Of a stretch of 37,595 nt of DNA, positions 30,375-37,595 are shown piece by piece (within the stretch, counting starts at the first letter, position 1; every line of letters starts with the position of its first letter). The translations under genes and the position numbers were made by a program. The DNA lies in the NCBI GenBank assembly GCA_949282945.1, contig CASDQQ010000029.1, positions 1-37,595 of the forward strand, read 5' to 3'. The notes under the pieces were generated by a model. That model made no database searches. It saw only the letters and a list, made by a program, of their open reading frames with translations, and was not told the DNA's origin. Source of the DNA: an uncultured Eubacteriales bacterium (GTDB lineage Bacteria > Bacillota > Clostridia > UBA1212 > CASDQQ01).

Positions 30375-31091
30375 ATGCCTTTTTGTATAGCGGATTTCAG
30401 GACTGATAAAAAAATTTTAAAAAATATTGAAAAACTCGGCTTTGAGTGCATACTTATGCCCCCAAATAAGTTTGTTTCCCAGTGCTGCTGCGGTCATCCT
30501 GATATTTCATTATGTAGGATTTCCGAAAATGAAATTATTTATGCCAAAGGCTTTGATGAAAATTTTTTAAAAGATTTAAAATCAAGAGGAGTTATACTTT
30601 ATGAGGGCAGATCCTTACTCTCGGAAAAATATCCTTATGATATTAAGTATAACGCGGCCGTGATTGGGAACTATTTAATACATAAAACAGTATATACGGA
30701 CGGAACGGTAAAAGAAAAATGCGCAGATCGCAAAATGTCTTTTTTAAATGTAAAACAAGGCTACAGCCGGTGTTCTGTCGCCGTGGTAAGGAGAGATCTG
30801 GCTATTACCGCCGACGACGGGATATTTAAAGCAGTATCCGCGGCAGGAGGGATAAATGTACTTAAGATACCGCCGCAGAAGTCTATAAGGCTTGCAGGCT
30901 GCGACTATGGATTTATAGGAGGAGCCGGAGGGAGCATAGATGATAAAAGATATGCCTTGACGGGGGACGTGAAGCGCCTTGAAAACGGAAAGGAAATAAA
31001 AGAGTTCCTTGAAAAAAACGGCGTGGAGGTCATATGCCTTTCCGACAGAGAACTGGTAGATCTGGGAACTTTAATGTTTTTCACCATTTAA
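30375..31091 (+). CDS. GME-fold protein, DUF6873-like
   Basis: 238 residues. The pattern fits the guanidino-modifying-enzyme fold family annotated in Clostridia as DUF6873: an opening FCIADFRTDKKILKNIEKLG, QGYSRCSVAVVRRDLAITAD in the middle, YGFIGGAGG, and GVEVICLSDRELVDLGTLMF at the end. An early cysteine cluster (QCCCGHPD) is also present. GME-fold enzymes act on arginine-like groups, but catalytic residues are not obvious, so function is unknown. GAGGGGG is the ribosome binding site, and TGCTATAAT at 30323-30331 is an extended -10 promoter with a poor -35. Confidence 0.65.
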   Translation: MPFCIADFRTDKKILKNIEKLGFECILMPPNKFVSQCCCGHPDISLCRISENEIIYAKGFDENFLKDLKSRGVILYEGRSLLSEKYPYDIKYNAAVIGNYLIHKTVYTDGTVKEKCADRKMSFLNVKQGYSRCSVAVVRRDLAITADDGIFKAVSAAGGINVLKIPPQKSIRLAGCDYGFIGGAGGSIDDKRYALTGDVKRLENGKEIKEFLEKNGVEVICLSDRELVDLGTLMFFTI

Positions 31092-31140
31092 AACGAAAAG
31101 TCATATACTGTTTATATAATTTTAAATCGGAGTGAAGGTA

Positions 31141-31767
31141 ATGGAACGTGCAGAGCGAATTTTAAATCTTTCCGGTCAGCTTTCTGAATATATAATTGAA
31201 AATTATGAAGAAAAAATATTGAGAAAAATATTAGCCGCAGAATACGGGTACTTTCTTCCCTATGAATGCGAAGAAATCCTTGATCTGGCCAGAAAAAACG
31301 TTCCCAGGTGCCAAAAACTTATTGCAGAAAAAATGAGGGATTATCTTGAATATAATAATACTCTGTTTTTAGATGGATTTGTAAATTTTCGACTAAAGGA
31401 ATATAAATTTATTTTGGCGGAGGTTATTGAAAATTCTGTCAGGGAATATCTTATAAAAAAAGAGTATGATGCGTTTATTTCGTTCATAAAGAGTTTTCTT
31501 GCTTTGCAGCCTCCGGTCTACGGCACAGTGCATCTTTTATATCGCGACGGAGAGATAGAACTTTATTCGGATGAAAATGATTATATAATAAGGACTGCCA
31601 ATTTTGACGCGGTCTTGGATTCTCTCCTGGATACCGCTCCCATTAAAGTTGTGCTTCACGACTATGAAAAGATAAAGACAATTCCTATCATAAATACTAT
31701 AGCCAATATTTTCGGAGATAAAATTGAAATTTGTAACGGATGCGGGATTTGTGGTAAAATACAATAA
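31141..31767 (+). CDS. ytxC: Putative sporulation protein YtxC
   Basis: About 208 residues resembling YtxC: an N-terminal helical ILNLSGQLSEYIIENYEEKI, the central YNNTLFLDGFVNFRLKEY motif that is diagnostic of the family, and a C-terminal half with LLYRDGEIELYSDEND and INTIANIFGDKIEICNGC. It ends CNGCGICGKIQ, a small cysteine cluster. The biochemical role is unknown; the family is restricted to spore formers. A GTG at 31132 also opens the frame, but ATG 31141 after GGAGTGAAGG is the better start. TATAAT at 31115-31120 may be its promoter. Confidence 0.82.
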   Translation: MERAERILNLSGQLSEYIIENYEEKILRKILAAEYGYFLPYECEEILDLARKNVPRCQKLIAEKMRDYLEYNNTLFLDGFVNFRLKEYKFILAEVIENSVREYLIKKEYDAFISFIKSFLALQPPVYGTVHLLYRDGEIELYSDENDYIIRTANFDAVLDSLLDTAPIKVVLHDYEKIKTIPIINTIANIFGDKIEICNGCGICGKIQ

Positions 31768-31811
31768 AATAATGCATGTCGTATCAATGGATTTGCTGCC
31801 GGAGGAGAAAG

Positions 31812-32642
31812 GTGAAAATAACTGGTTTTGTTGGTCCGAGCGGTACCGGAAAGAGCCACAGGTCGCTTTGGGTTGCAAAGGAAAGAGGAATAGAATATAT
31901 AATTGATGATGGGCTTCTTATAAAGGGCAACACTATACTTGCGGGAAAATCCGCCAAGAAGGAGCCTACTAAATTGGCCTCTGTGAGATGCGCCGTTTTT
32001 CAGGACGACCTTCATGCAAGGGAGGTAAGAAACGCTCTTGATATGAATAAGGCGGAAAGCCTTTTGATTCTCGGAACTTCCGACGGAATGGTGGAGCGGA
32101 TAGCGCAGAGACTGGGATATGAAGGTACGGACGATATTGTAAGGATCGAGGATGTGGCCAGTGATTTTGAGATTCAGCAGGCTCTTATTTCAAGAAGGCA
32201 AAACGGGATGCACGTTATCCCCGTGCCAACCATGGAGCTTAAAAAGGATTTTTCCGGATTCTTTCTGGATCCCCTTCAGATATTGAAAAGAAAAGGCTTC
32301 GGACGCTATCAGGTCATAGGGGAGAAATCCGTTGTGAGGCCTACTTTCAGCTATCTTGGAAATTACACCATATCAGATTATACGATATATCAGATAGTCG
32401 AGTATGTGGCTTTATCCATACCAGGCGTTGAGAGTATATCACGTTTTATAGCGGATAATGATAGAGATGGCGTTCATATGGAACTCGAACTTATTTTAGT
32501 TTATGGCTATAACATTAAAGAGGCTCTTACTCAGGTGAAAAAAGCTGTCATAAAAGAAGTGGAGAACCTTGCCGCTATAAATATCCAGTCGCTTCTTGTA
32601 GTGGCAAGTAAGCTTGTAGTAAAAAACAAGGAGTTACAGTAA
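31812..32642 (+). CDS. P-loop NTPase fused to an Asp23/Gls24-type domain
   Basis: About 276 residues. The N-terminus is a P-loop, GPSGTGKSHR at residues 8-17, with IIDDGLLIKGNTILAGKSAK after it. The middle contains LLILGTSDGMVERIAQRLG. From about 185 the sequence NYTISDYTIYQIVEYVALSIPGV reads as an Asp23/Gls24 envelope-stress domain. The fusion implies an ATP- or GTP-dependent protein acting near the envelope or in wall stress, but no function is known to me. GGAGGAGA at 31801-31808 fixes the GTG start at 31812; the open frame upstream to 31776 is not used. It overlaps the next gene by one base. Confidence 0.75.
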   Translation: MKITGFVGPSGTGKSHRSLWVAKERGIEYIIDDGLLIKGNTILAGKSAKKEPTKLASVRCAVFQDDLHAREVRNALDMNKAESLLILGTSDGMVERIAQRLGYEGTDDIVRIEDVASDFEIQQALISRRQNGMHVIPVPTMELKKDFSGFFLDPLQILKRKGFGRYQVIGEKSVVRPTFSYLGNYTISDYTIYQIVEYVALSIPGVESISRFIADNDRDGVHMELELILVYGYNIKEALTQVKKAVIKEVENLAAINIQSLLVVASKLVVKNKELQ

Positions 32643-33115
32643 TGTCTTTTCTAAGCGAGTATTTTAATATATACATTTTAGACGCCATAATGATCGTTTT
32701 GGCAGTTGTTATGATAAATATAATAATCGCCATGAAAGTGAATAAAAGGGCCAGATATTCTACATTTTTGATATTTTCAGTTTACGCGGTCTGTACTGTA
32801 ATGAATACGGCCGTATACGTAGCCTTTTCCTGGTATATAGCTTTGTGCGTCGGACTTCTTATTACAGATTTGGCGGGAAGCTGGATCGTAAAGCAGCTTA
32901 AGATTGCGGCTGACGATGAAAAAAAAGGAGGTTATGGGCTTACAAAAAAAATAAGAGAAAAACAAAAGGAAGATTTTCTTTTAAAACCGTCCCCGGTCGA
33001 ATTTGCGAAGATCAAAGAGTTTGAAAAAAAGCCTGCCGTTTTCAATAAAGTAGTTTTTATGCTTGTTTCCAATGTGTTCGCTATATTGGCGGCAATAGCT
33101 TTAGTTATCCGCTAA
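32642..33115 (+). CDS. Polytopic membrane protein of unknown function
   Basis: 157 residues, not recognised. Three hydrophobic helices fill the first half (about 10-31, 40-60 and 62-80). A basic cytoplasmic loop follows with KKIREKQKEDFLLKPSP and FAKIKEFEKKP, then a last helix (about 136-156) reaches the C-terminus. The start overlaps the P-loop/Asp23 gene by one base (TAATG), so the two are translated together and may act at the membrane as a pair. It converges with the glycosylase gene, overlapping by four bases. Confidence 0.7.
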   Translation: MSFLSEYFNIYILDAIMIVLAVVMINIIIAMKVNKRARYSTFLIFSVYAVCTVMNTAVYVAFSWYIALCVGLLITDLAGSWIVKQLKIAADDEKKGGYGLTKKIREKQKEDFLLKPSPVEFAKIKEFEKKPAVFNKVVFMLVSNVFAILAAIALVIR

Positions 33116-33987
33116 ACGCCTATACCGTTTTCTCTTGCGTAGTAAAAAAGATACTGCTGCGCAAACCCTGCGTATTCTCCCCAATAATCTCTGGCAAAAG
33201 CCGCAATTTCTTTTAAAGAAGCTTCTCTTTTAAAATAAAGTTCTTCCATAACTCTTTTCACCCAGACATCAGTGGGGAATGAAGAATAGTCGCTCCCCGA
33301 AAAAAGCAGTATGCAGTCGGCGACCTTGGGGCCTATCCCTGATAGAGGAAGCAGGGCCTTTCTGCACAGTTTATTTTCAAAATGACAGTCAAGCGTACAT
33401 TCTTTACAAGTATCGGGACGACCCATGCTAAGGGCTTTAGCCGTATTGCTTATGTATTTGCATCTGAATCCGGCGCGGCAAAGATTTATATCCTCAAGGC
33501 TCAGTGAGGCAAGAGTATTTATGGTTGGAAAGGAGAAAAATTCTCTGCTGCCCCAGAGTATTTTTTCTCCGTATAGTTTTGAGAGGGTCTCTACTGATTT
33601 CATTATTCTGGGTATGCGATTATTTGATGATATTATGAAAGATATCAGTACTTCGTTAAAATCCTGTTTTAAAAGACGTATACCGCTGCCGAATCTTACG
33701 GCTTCTTTCATTATATCATCTTTTGACACAGCTTCTTTTATTTCTCCGTAGTCACGGCCCAAGTCAAAATAGTCATGCCAAAATGAGTGAAAATCTTCTT
33801 CAGTACAGTTTTCTATTACAAGGGTGTCTTCGTTCTCCATATATACTGACACAGCCCGGCCGCCTGCGACTCCTGTATATTTCCCGTCATCCTGCATAGT
33901 CCAACGGAAGCATTGTCCACATTCAAAAACATGTTTGGGAATAAAATCTTTTACTTTTGTTTTATATATATTGCTATTAATGTTCAT
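33112..33987 (-). CDS. 8-oxoguanine DNA glycosylase (OGG1-like)
   Basis: 291 residues matching the bacterial OGG1 family rather than MutM. The N-terminal domain has ECGQCFRW. Then come the HhH-GPD domain with FIISSNNRIPRIMKSVE, the hairpin LSGIGPKVADC carrying the catalytic lysine, and FPTDVWVKR carrying the catalytic aspartate. It removes oxidised guanine and nicks the abasic site, a repair function useful for an anaerobe exposed to oxygen. Four cysteines (CKECTLDC and CRKA) lie in a short insert before the hairpin. GAAGGAGAAAG precedes the ATG. Confidence 0.93.
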   Translation of the reverse strand: MNINSNIYKTKVKDFIPKHVFECGQCFRWTMQDDGKYTGVAGGRAVSVYMENEDTLVIENCTEEDFHSFWHDYFDLGRDYGEIKEAVSKDDIMKEAVRFGSGIRLLKQDFNEVLISFIISSNNRIPRIMKSVETLSKLYGEKILWGSREFFSFPTINTLASLSLEDINLCRAGFRCKYISNTAKALSMGRPDTCKECTLDCHFENKLCRKALLPLSGIGPKVADCILLFSGSDYSSFPTDVWVKRVMEELYFKREASLKEIAAFARDYWGEYAGFAQQYLFYYARENGIGV

Positions 33988-34049
33988 CGACTTTCTCCTT
34001 CTTGCGTGCTATAATAATTACATTATATTTTACATGAAGGATGGTAAAA

Positions 34050-34880
34050 ATGAAAGAAACGATTTACACTATTCCTGTCACAGAGGCTTTTGAAACGGAG
34101 TGCGAATGCCCCCTTTGTACTCTTGAGACTAAACTGGAAAATGAATATGTAGATTATGTGCTAGGAGCGTCCCTTATGGAACCTGATTCAAGAAAGCTTA
34201 CAAACGACAAAGGGTTTTGCCGTAAGCATTTTGAAATGGTTTATAAGAAGCAGGAAAATAAGTTGGGACTTGGGCTTATAATTGATACTCATCTTATAGA
34301 GCAGAATAAAAAATTCAACCGCTTAACAGGGTTTACTCCAAATTATGAAAATCCGAATAAGCCGCTTGAGGATAATGATAAAGTTAAGGTTATGAGCTTA
34401 AAGAGCGCTTTGGGTTCTATCATCGGCGGTGGAAAAAAGAAATCCCGTGATTCTGATGAGGAAGAGGCCGGGGGCGGTTTTAATATTGACAAGATAATTT
34501 CTTTTATTGATGAGTATGAAGAAAAATGTTATATCTGTGATAAGCTTAATTATACTATGGACAGATATATAGAAGTTATTTTTTATCTATATTTTAATGA
34601 GCCGGATTTTAAAAGGATGTTTGATTCAGGGAAAGGCTTTTGTTTTCCGCACCTTAAGGCTCTCCTGAGCTATTCTAAAAAGTATGATTCTAAGAAAAGG
34701 GAGCAGATAGTCAGCATTATGTTGAAAAATCAGGTGGATAATCTAGAGCGGATTGAAAAGGAGATAAACTGGTTCACTAAGAAGTTTGATTATAGATATG
34801 AGTCGGAGCCATGGGGTAATTCCAGAGACGCAATTCCAAGGAGCATTAATAAATTGACGGGACCGTGCAGGCTCCGATGA
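34050..34880 (+). CDS. DUF6062 family protein
   Basis: 276 residues of the clostridial DUF6062 family. Cysteine-histidine pairs recur along the chain: CECPLC near the start, KGFCRKHFE, CYICDKLNYTMDRY in the middle and KGFCFPHLKALL. These look like two related metal-binding halves (C-x2-C paired with FC-x2-H). They are separated by a charged, glycine-rich linker (SIIGGGKKKSRDSDEEEAGG). Function unknown. ATG 34050 is preferred over 34041 because GAAGGA (34036-34041) abuts the latter. An extended -10 (TGCTATAAT, 34007-34015) supplies a promoter. Confidence 0.8.
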   Translation: MKETIYTIPVTEAFETECECPLCTLETKLENEYVDYVLGASLMEPDSRKLTNDKGFCRKHFEMVYKKQENKLGLGLIIDTHLIEQNKKFNRLTGFTPNYENPNKPLEDNDKVKVMSLKSALGSIIGGGKKKSRDSDEEEAGGGFNIDKIISFIDEYEEKCYICDKLNYTMDRYIEVIFYLYFNEPDFKRMFDSGKGFCFPHLKALLSYSKKYDSKKREQIVSIMLKNQVDNLERIEKEINWFTKKFDYRYESEPWGNSRDAIPRSINKLTGPCRLR

Positions 34881-34917
34881 CATATACTGTAAACAGAAAG
34901 TATTATACGAGGTGTTT

Positions 34918-35190
34918 ATGAATAGTTGTATTGTAGTATGCGAATCGGGAAACTACTCCATGAGGCTCTCTGAATTATTAACGAAAGAGGGCTATTACAG
35001 CGAAGTCACCTCAACTCCGTGCAAGCTTGCTTCCGGAGGATGTAGCTATTCCGTTAAGTTTTCATGCGGTATTTTAAACGAAGTTATGGATGTCGCCGCA
35101 AAAAACGGAATCAAAATTAAAGCGGCTTACGAAATAGAACCGCAAATGTTAAAAAATAACTATATTCCTTTGAAGGGAAATATGCTATAA
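34918..35190 (+). CDS. DUF3343 (putative Se/S carrier-like) protein
   Basis: 90 residues: NSCIVVCESGNYSMRLSELL, then the cysteine segment TPCKLASGGCSYSVKF. DUF3343 proteins are annotated as putative selenium or sulfur carriers on the basis of such cysteines; the role is unproven. The GTG at 34912 is in frame, but GAGG at 34909-34912 makes ATG 34918 the likely start. Its stop codon (35188-35190) lies within the -10 element of the 6S RNA gene. Confidence 0.82.
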   Translation: MNSCIVVCESGNYSMRLSELLTKEGYYSEVTSTPCKLASGGCSYSVKFSCGILNEVMDVAAKNGIKIKAAYEIEPQMLKNNYIPLKGNML

Positions 35191-35191
35191 T
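35183..35191 (+). promoter_or_regulatory. Extended -10 promoter of the 6S RNA gene
   Basis: TGCTATAAT at 35183-35191 is a perfect extended -10. It includes the last two codons of the DUF3343 gene. The -35 region (TATTCC) is poor. The predicted start is about 35198. Confidence 0.7.
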
Positions 35192-35197
35192 GTACAC

Positions 35198-35410
35198 GTA
35201 AGAGGGACTGATTACCCTGGGGTTATCGGAAACACTCATACTTTGAACCTACATCACAATATAGGGAGCTTGGATAATTTGGCGATTTTAAATCGGGCCG
35301 CAAGCTAATTCCGGGTTACCGGCAGCGGAAGATTGAAGGATCCCAACAGAGCACCCACCTGGCTAGCGCTAGGTGTCAAAGTCTGAGTCAACGACATTCC
35401 GGGGTATTTT
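35198..35410 (+). ncRNA. ssrS: 6S RNA
   Basis: A transcript of about 210 bases with the 6S fold, which mimics an open promoter and binds sigma-A RNA polymerase. The closing stem is TACCCTGG (35213-35220) with CCGGGGTA (35399-35406), one G-T pair. An open region follows on the 5' side. A central arm runs from GGGAGCTTGG to GGATCCC, containing the hairpin CCGG-GTTA-CCGG. On the 3' side of the bubble lies a small hairpin, CACCT-AGGTG (about 35355-35374), typical of Firmicutes 6S RNA. A T run after the closing stem ends transcription. As is usual, no protein is encoded. Identified by structure and context, not by a model search. Confidence 0.8.
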
Positions 35411-35713
35411 TTTACTTTATTATGAGGTTCTTGCTGCCTGTGATTTATTCTGTATAATTCTATGAACAAAAAGATAGCAAATATTCAAAATTATATGATT
35501 TTATTGCTTCTAAATTTAGTGAATTTATTTATTGAGATTCTTGCATATATATTTTGAGTTTTCGAGAATGGGTATATGTAAGAAAGCATATAAACAATGC
35601 CAAAAAGTGGAAATAATAGGGGGAATGATAAGTATTTATTAATATTCTTGCATGTATAAACTAGGATTTTGGGGTAAATATATGCAAGAAAACATATAAA
35701 TAATATTTTATTG
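35411..35713. other. AT-rich intergenic region after 6S RNA
   Basis: About 300 bases with no convincing gene. Its main content is a two-copy hairpin repeat, listed separately. A minus-strand open frame across it (35491-35733) is rejected because it merely translates the repeat. Confidence 0.6.
35526..35704. repeat. Two-copy imperfect repeat, each copy a hairpin
   Basis: Copy 1 (about 35526-35598) and copy 2 (about 35633-35704) share TTTATT, then ATTCTTGCATRTATA at the left and TATATGYAAGAAARCATATAAA at about 20 bases' length on the right, period about 107. Within each copy the left arm TTCTTGCATRTA pairs with the right arm TATATGYAAGAA: 12 pairs, one G-T in copy 2, and one G-T in copy 1. The loops differ. 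No homology to the flanking genes was seen. Confidence 0.7.
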
Positions 35714-36553
35714 CTAAAGGCCGCAATCCACAATATGGTCAGGAATGTTACCTTCCAGAATTTGTTTTACAGTGGAAAGAAGAGTTAAGCAATTTATTGT
35801 AGAGCCATTAGTAAAAGAAAAACAGACAAGATTTTTTCCTGGAAAAATACCGTTCGTTCTATAGGTAGTAAGACGGTATTCCCAGTTCACGGCATAATCC
35901 CGTTTATCCATCATTCCAAGAAGTTCTATGTAGATAGGGTTATTGTCAACAAATATCGTAAAATCCGGACGAATTGAAATTTTCTTAGAGCCTGACCGGG
36001 GAAAAAGCAGAAGTTCCTTTTCGTACCAGTAGGGGATTTCCAGACTGGCAAGAATATTCGCGAATATACATTCATTTTTGGAATGGACATAGTCGCCTTT
36101 TAAGGTAACTATGCGGGGATTTTCTGAATTTATGTCAGGAACGGGCTTTTGGGCCCGAAAAAGTTCCGAATCTCGGATTAATGAGTATTCCTGAACGGCT
36201 TCCGATTGCAATGCGGAAAGATCAGAAGAGGGGAAAAGATGAAGTAGGTCTTTTTCCATTTTTTTTAGTTGGACAGAAAGGCTTGACACCAATCGAAGCC
36301 GCTGTTTATGAAGTGAGAAAGCAAGTTTTATTTCTGCTTCTTTGCTTTTAGGGACATATTCTTGTATGTATTTTTTTGAACCTTCACGATAAACCACTCG
36401 TTGGATATATAAACAGGTATATTCGTATACTTTATCTTTATATTTTTTGCGTATTTTTTTGGTCAGGAGGGTTCCGGTTAAAGGGGTAAACTCCGAAGCA
36501 TGGATAAAAGAAGCAAATATTTCTTTATATTTTTTAAAAAATATTGTTCTCAA
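35714..36553 (-). CDS. PD-(D/E)XK-like nuclease domain protein
   Basis: 279 residues. The first 150 are basic and helical, with likely coiled coil around LHKQRLRLVSSLSVQLKKME. The C-terminal 120 residues resemble a PD-(D/E)XK-fold nuclease: HSKNECIFANILASLEIPYW (E161), RPDFTIFVDNN (D197), IYIELLGMMD (E210) and WEYRLTTYRTNGIF. Related domains occur in mobile-element and defence proteins, where they cut or process DNA. The position often taken by lysine in the last motif is arginine. The only start is a TTG at 36553 with a weak Shine-Dalgarno; a stop lies 13 codons upstream, so the N-terminus is uncertain. It diverges from the XRE gene. Confidence 0.6.
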   Translation of the reverse strand: MRTIFFKKYKEIFASFIHASEFTPLTGTLLTKKIRKKYKDKVYEYTCLYIQRVVYREGSKKYIQEYVPKSKEAEIKLAFSLHKQRLRLVSSLSVQLKKMEKDLLHLFPSSDLSALQSEAVQEYSLIRDSELFRAQKPVPDINSENPRIVTLKGDYVHSKNECIFANILASLEIPYWYEKELLLFPRSGSKKISIRPDFTIFVDNNPIYIELLGMMDKRDYAVNWEYRLTTYRTNGIFPGKNLVCFSFTNGSTINCLTLLSTVKQILEGNIPDHIVDCGL

Positions 36554-36900
36554 TTCATCTTGTATTGATATGATACTCGCCCCCGTATGTTTTTATGAAA
36601 TTTTAGCATGGATCGAAAACTTAGAATAATATTTCCCGTATATTTCCTTGTCAGATGTCATTTTTAATATTTATTCTTTTCAATAGCATTTTTTGTCAAT
36701 ATAATGTTTGTGTATAAACGTATTTTGGCAAAAAGTACTATTCTGATTCTAAACCGGTTTATGTTTTTCAAATGTTGATATTTGTTTAAATAATATTTTT
36801 AAAAGAAAAGTGCAGATTTGATTAATAAGACGAATAACATATTTTATCATAATGGCAACAACATTATAATGGTCTGGAAAATAAAAAGGTGGTTTGAAAT
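36554..36900. other. AT-rich divergent region, nuclease / XRE regulator
   Basis: About 350 bases with no gene. TTGGCA (36725-36730) and TCTAAA 17 bases on, and TTGATT with TATTTT 16 bases on (near 36817-36844), are weak plus-strand promoter candidates. I found no clear operator palindrome for the regulator. Confidence 0.4.
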
Positions 36901-37305
36901 TTGTCTAATATTAAGAAATTTAGAGAAGAAAGGAATCTTTCTCAGAGCGAATTGGGAAAACAGATCGGAAGAAAACAGTCGGCGATAAGCAATATTGAAT
37001 GCAATCCGGATTCTTTATCCGTAAAAAACGCCAAGAAGTTAGCGGACTTTTTCAATAAAAGTATATGTGAAATATGCGAGTCCAACTGTAAAAAATTTTA
37101 CAGAGACTGTGAAAGTCTGAGTTATTTTGAGCAGAGGAAGCTTGAAATAGAAATGCTGAATAATAACCTTGAGATAGCCAAATCTTTGCCTGACAAAGAA
37201 CTGGCTTATCTTAATAACATAATCGAGGGCTTCCTTATGGGCGTTTACGGACCTGATAAAAATAAAAGGTTTGTCTATAGGGGCCGCAGAAAGTATCTGA
37301 AGTAA
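36901..37305 (+). CDS. XRE-family helix-turn-helix regulator
   Basis: 134 residues. Residues 4-60 form a Cro/C1-type helix-turn-helix: FREERNLSQSELGKQIGRKQ, then SAISNIECNPDSLSVKNAKK and LADFF. A cysteine group follows (ICEICESNCKKFYRDC), then a helical C-terminal part with SLPDKELAYLNNIIEGFLMG. The cysteines could bind metal or report redox state, but that is inference. The start is TTG, eight bases after AAAGGTGG. It is divergent from the nuclease gene and upstream of a strong promoter, so it may control either. Confidence 0.85.
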   Translation: MSNIKKFREERNLSQSELGKQIGRKQSAISNIECNPDSLSVKNAKKLADFFNKSICEICESNCKKFYRDCESLSYFEQRKLEIEMLNNNLEIAKSLPDKELAYLNNIIEGFLMGVYGPDKNKRFVYRGRRKYLK

Positions 37306-37583
37306 TCCCAATACTTATAATTTATAAAGGTAAAACAGTTTGACGAGTAAGGATATGTAGATTATAATGAATATAATCTAATAATAGAAGATACTTTCGT
37401 CAATGTTTTATGGTTTTGTCAAAGACAACGGCGATTTGATTTTCTGGAATATTACGGAAACTTATATTTAAAAGCGCAATCGGACCGCACTGCATATATA
37501 AATGTACGTTTTAAGCAGAGTTAGGTTTATCGGAATTGTTGCCACATAAAACAAAACGCTTTAAATAATTATGAGAGGTTTTT
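37306..37583. other. Long leader region before the last gene
   Basis: About 280 bases. A near-consensus promoter sits at 37340-37368 (listed separately), so the next gene would have a leader of about 208 bases. A 22-codon open frame at 37403-37471 starts MFYGFVKDNGDLIFW but has no good ribosome binding site. No known riboswitch was recognised. Confidence 0.5.
37340..37368 (+). promoter_or_regulatory. Strong sigma-A promoter
   Basis: TTGACG (37340-37345), 17 bases, TATAAT (37363-37368): one base short of full consensus. Transcription would begin near 37375 and run into the truncated gene at the window end. Confidence 0.8.
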
Positions 37584-37595
37584 ATGGCCGATTAT
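37584..37595 (+). CDS. Start of a gene cut by the window edge
   Basis: ATG GCC GAT TAT (M-A-D-Y) begins five bases after GAGAGG (37573-37578), a good ribosome binding site, and lies behind the strong promoter at 37340. Too little is visible to name a product. Confidence 0.55.

Noticed and set aside
35526-35704. CRISPR array
   Set aside because: Only two imperfect copies with internal pairing and no spacer-like regularity; no cas genes in the window.
35491-35733. 80-codon minus-strand frame
   Set aside because: It runs through both copies of the hairpin repeat, has internally repeated peptide as a result, and overlaps the nuclease gene end.

Overview
The window looks like chromosome from an anaerobic, spore-forming member of the Clostridia. 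It is AT-rich and strongly favours ATA and AGA/AGG codons. It carries an alpha/beta small acid-soluble spore protein, YtxC, an electron-bifurcating [FeFe] hydrogenase, HemZ, a Bce-type antimicrobial-peptide response module and the clostridial gene order recJ-rel-MBL-hemZ. I see no plasmid or phage backbone, insertion sequence, CRISPR array, rRNA or tRNA.

Layout. 1-450: tail of a HIT-family gene and rpsU, which has a fully consensus promoter and a terminator. 537-6611: recJ, rel, a metallo-beta-lactamase-fold hydrolase and hemZ, tightly packed. 6644-11099: a four-gene HndABCD-type hydrogenase operon closed by a strong hairpin. 11285-18782: an accessory block holding an L,D-transpeptidase-like protein, a response regulator and intramembrane-sensing kinase, a BceAB-type transporter behind a BceR-like box, and an ECF-like sigma factor with a long C-terminal extension. 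Arginine codons shift towards CGN in much of this block. 19110-24253: a DUF4965 glutaminase-like hydrolase followed with almost no spacing by DRTGG, HATPase, sensor-type [FeFe]-hydrogenase-like protein, second DRTGG and PHP phosphoesterase. This looks like a redox or H2 signalling cassette and is the most interesting part of the window.

24225-25325: a nucleoside kinase on the minus strand, possibly with a leaderless transcript. 25515-29182: prfB with its programmed +1 frameshift, then a membrane protein, a GNAT acetyltransferase, a hemolysin III family protein and a rhomboid-like protein with a zinc ribbon. 29184-30274: four small minus-strand genes (zinc-ribbon membrane protein, SASP, DUF378, DUF1540). 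30375-33115: GME-fold protein, YtxC, a P-loop/Asp23 fusion and a membrane protein. 33112-33987: 8-oxoguanine glycosylase. 34050-35410: DUF6062, DUF3343 and a 6S RNA gene. 35411-37595: a more accessory end with a two-copy hairpin repeat, a PD-(D/E)XK-like nuclease, a divergent XRE regulator, and a strong promoter leading into a gene cut by the window edge.

The two hydrogenase loci may be linked: HndABCD would produce or consume H2 using NAD(P)H and ferredoxin, while the second hydrogenase-like protein, next to an anti-sigma-type ATPase, may report H2 or redox state to transcription. That link is inference.
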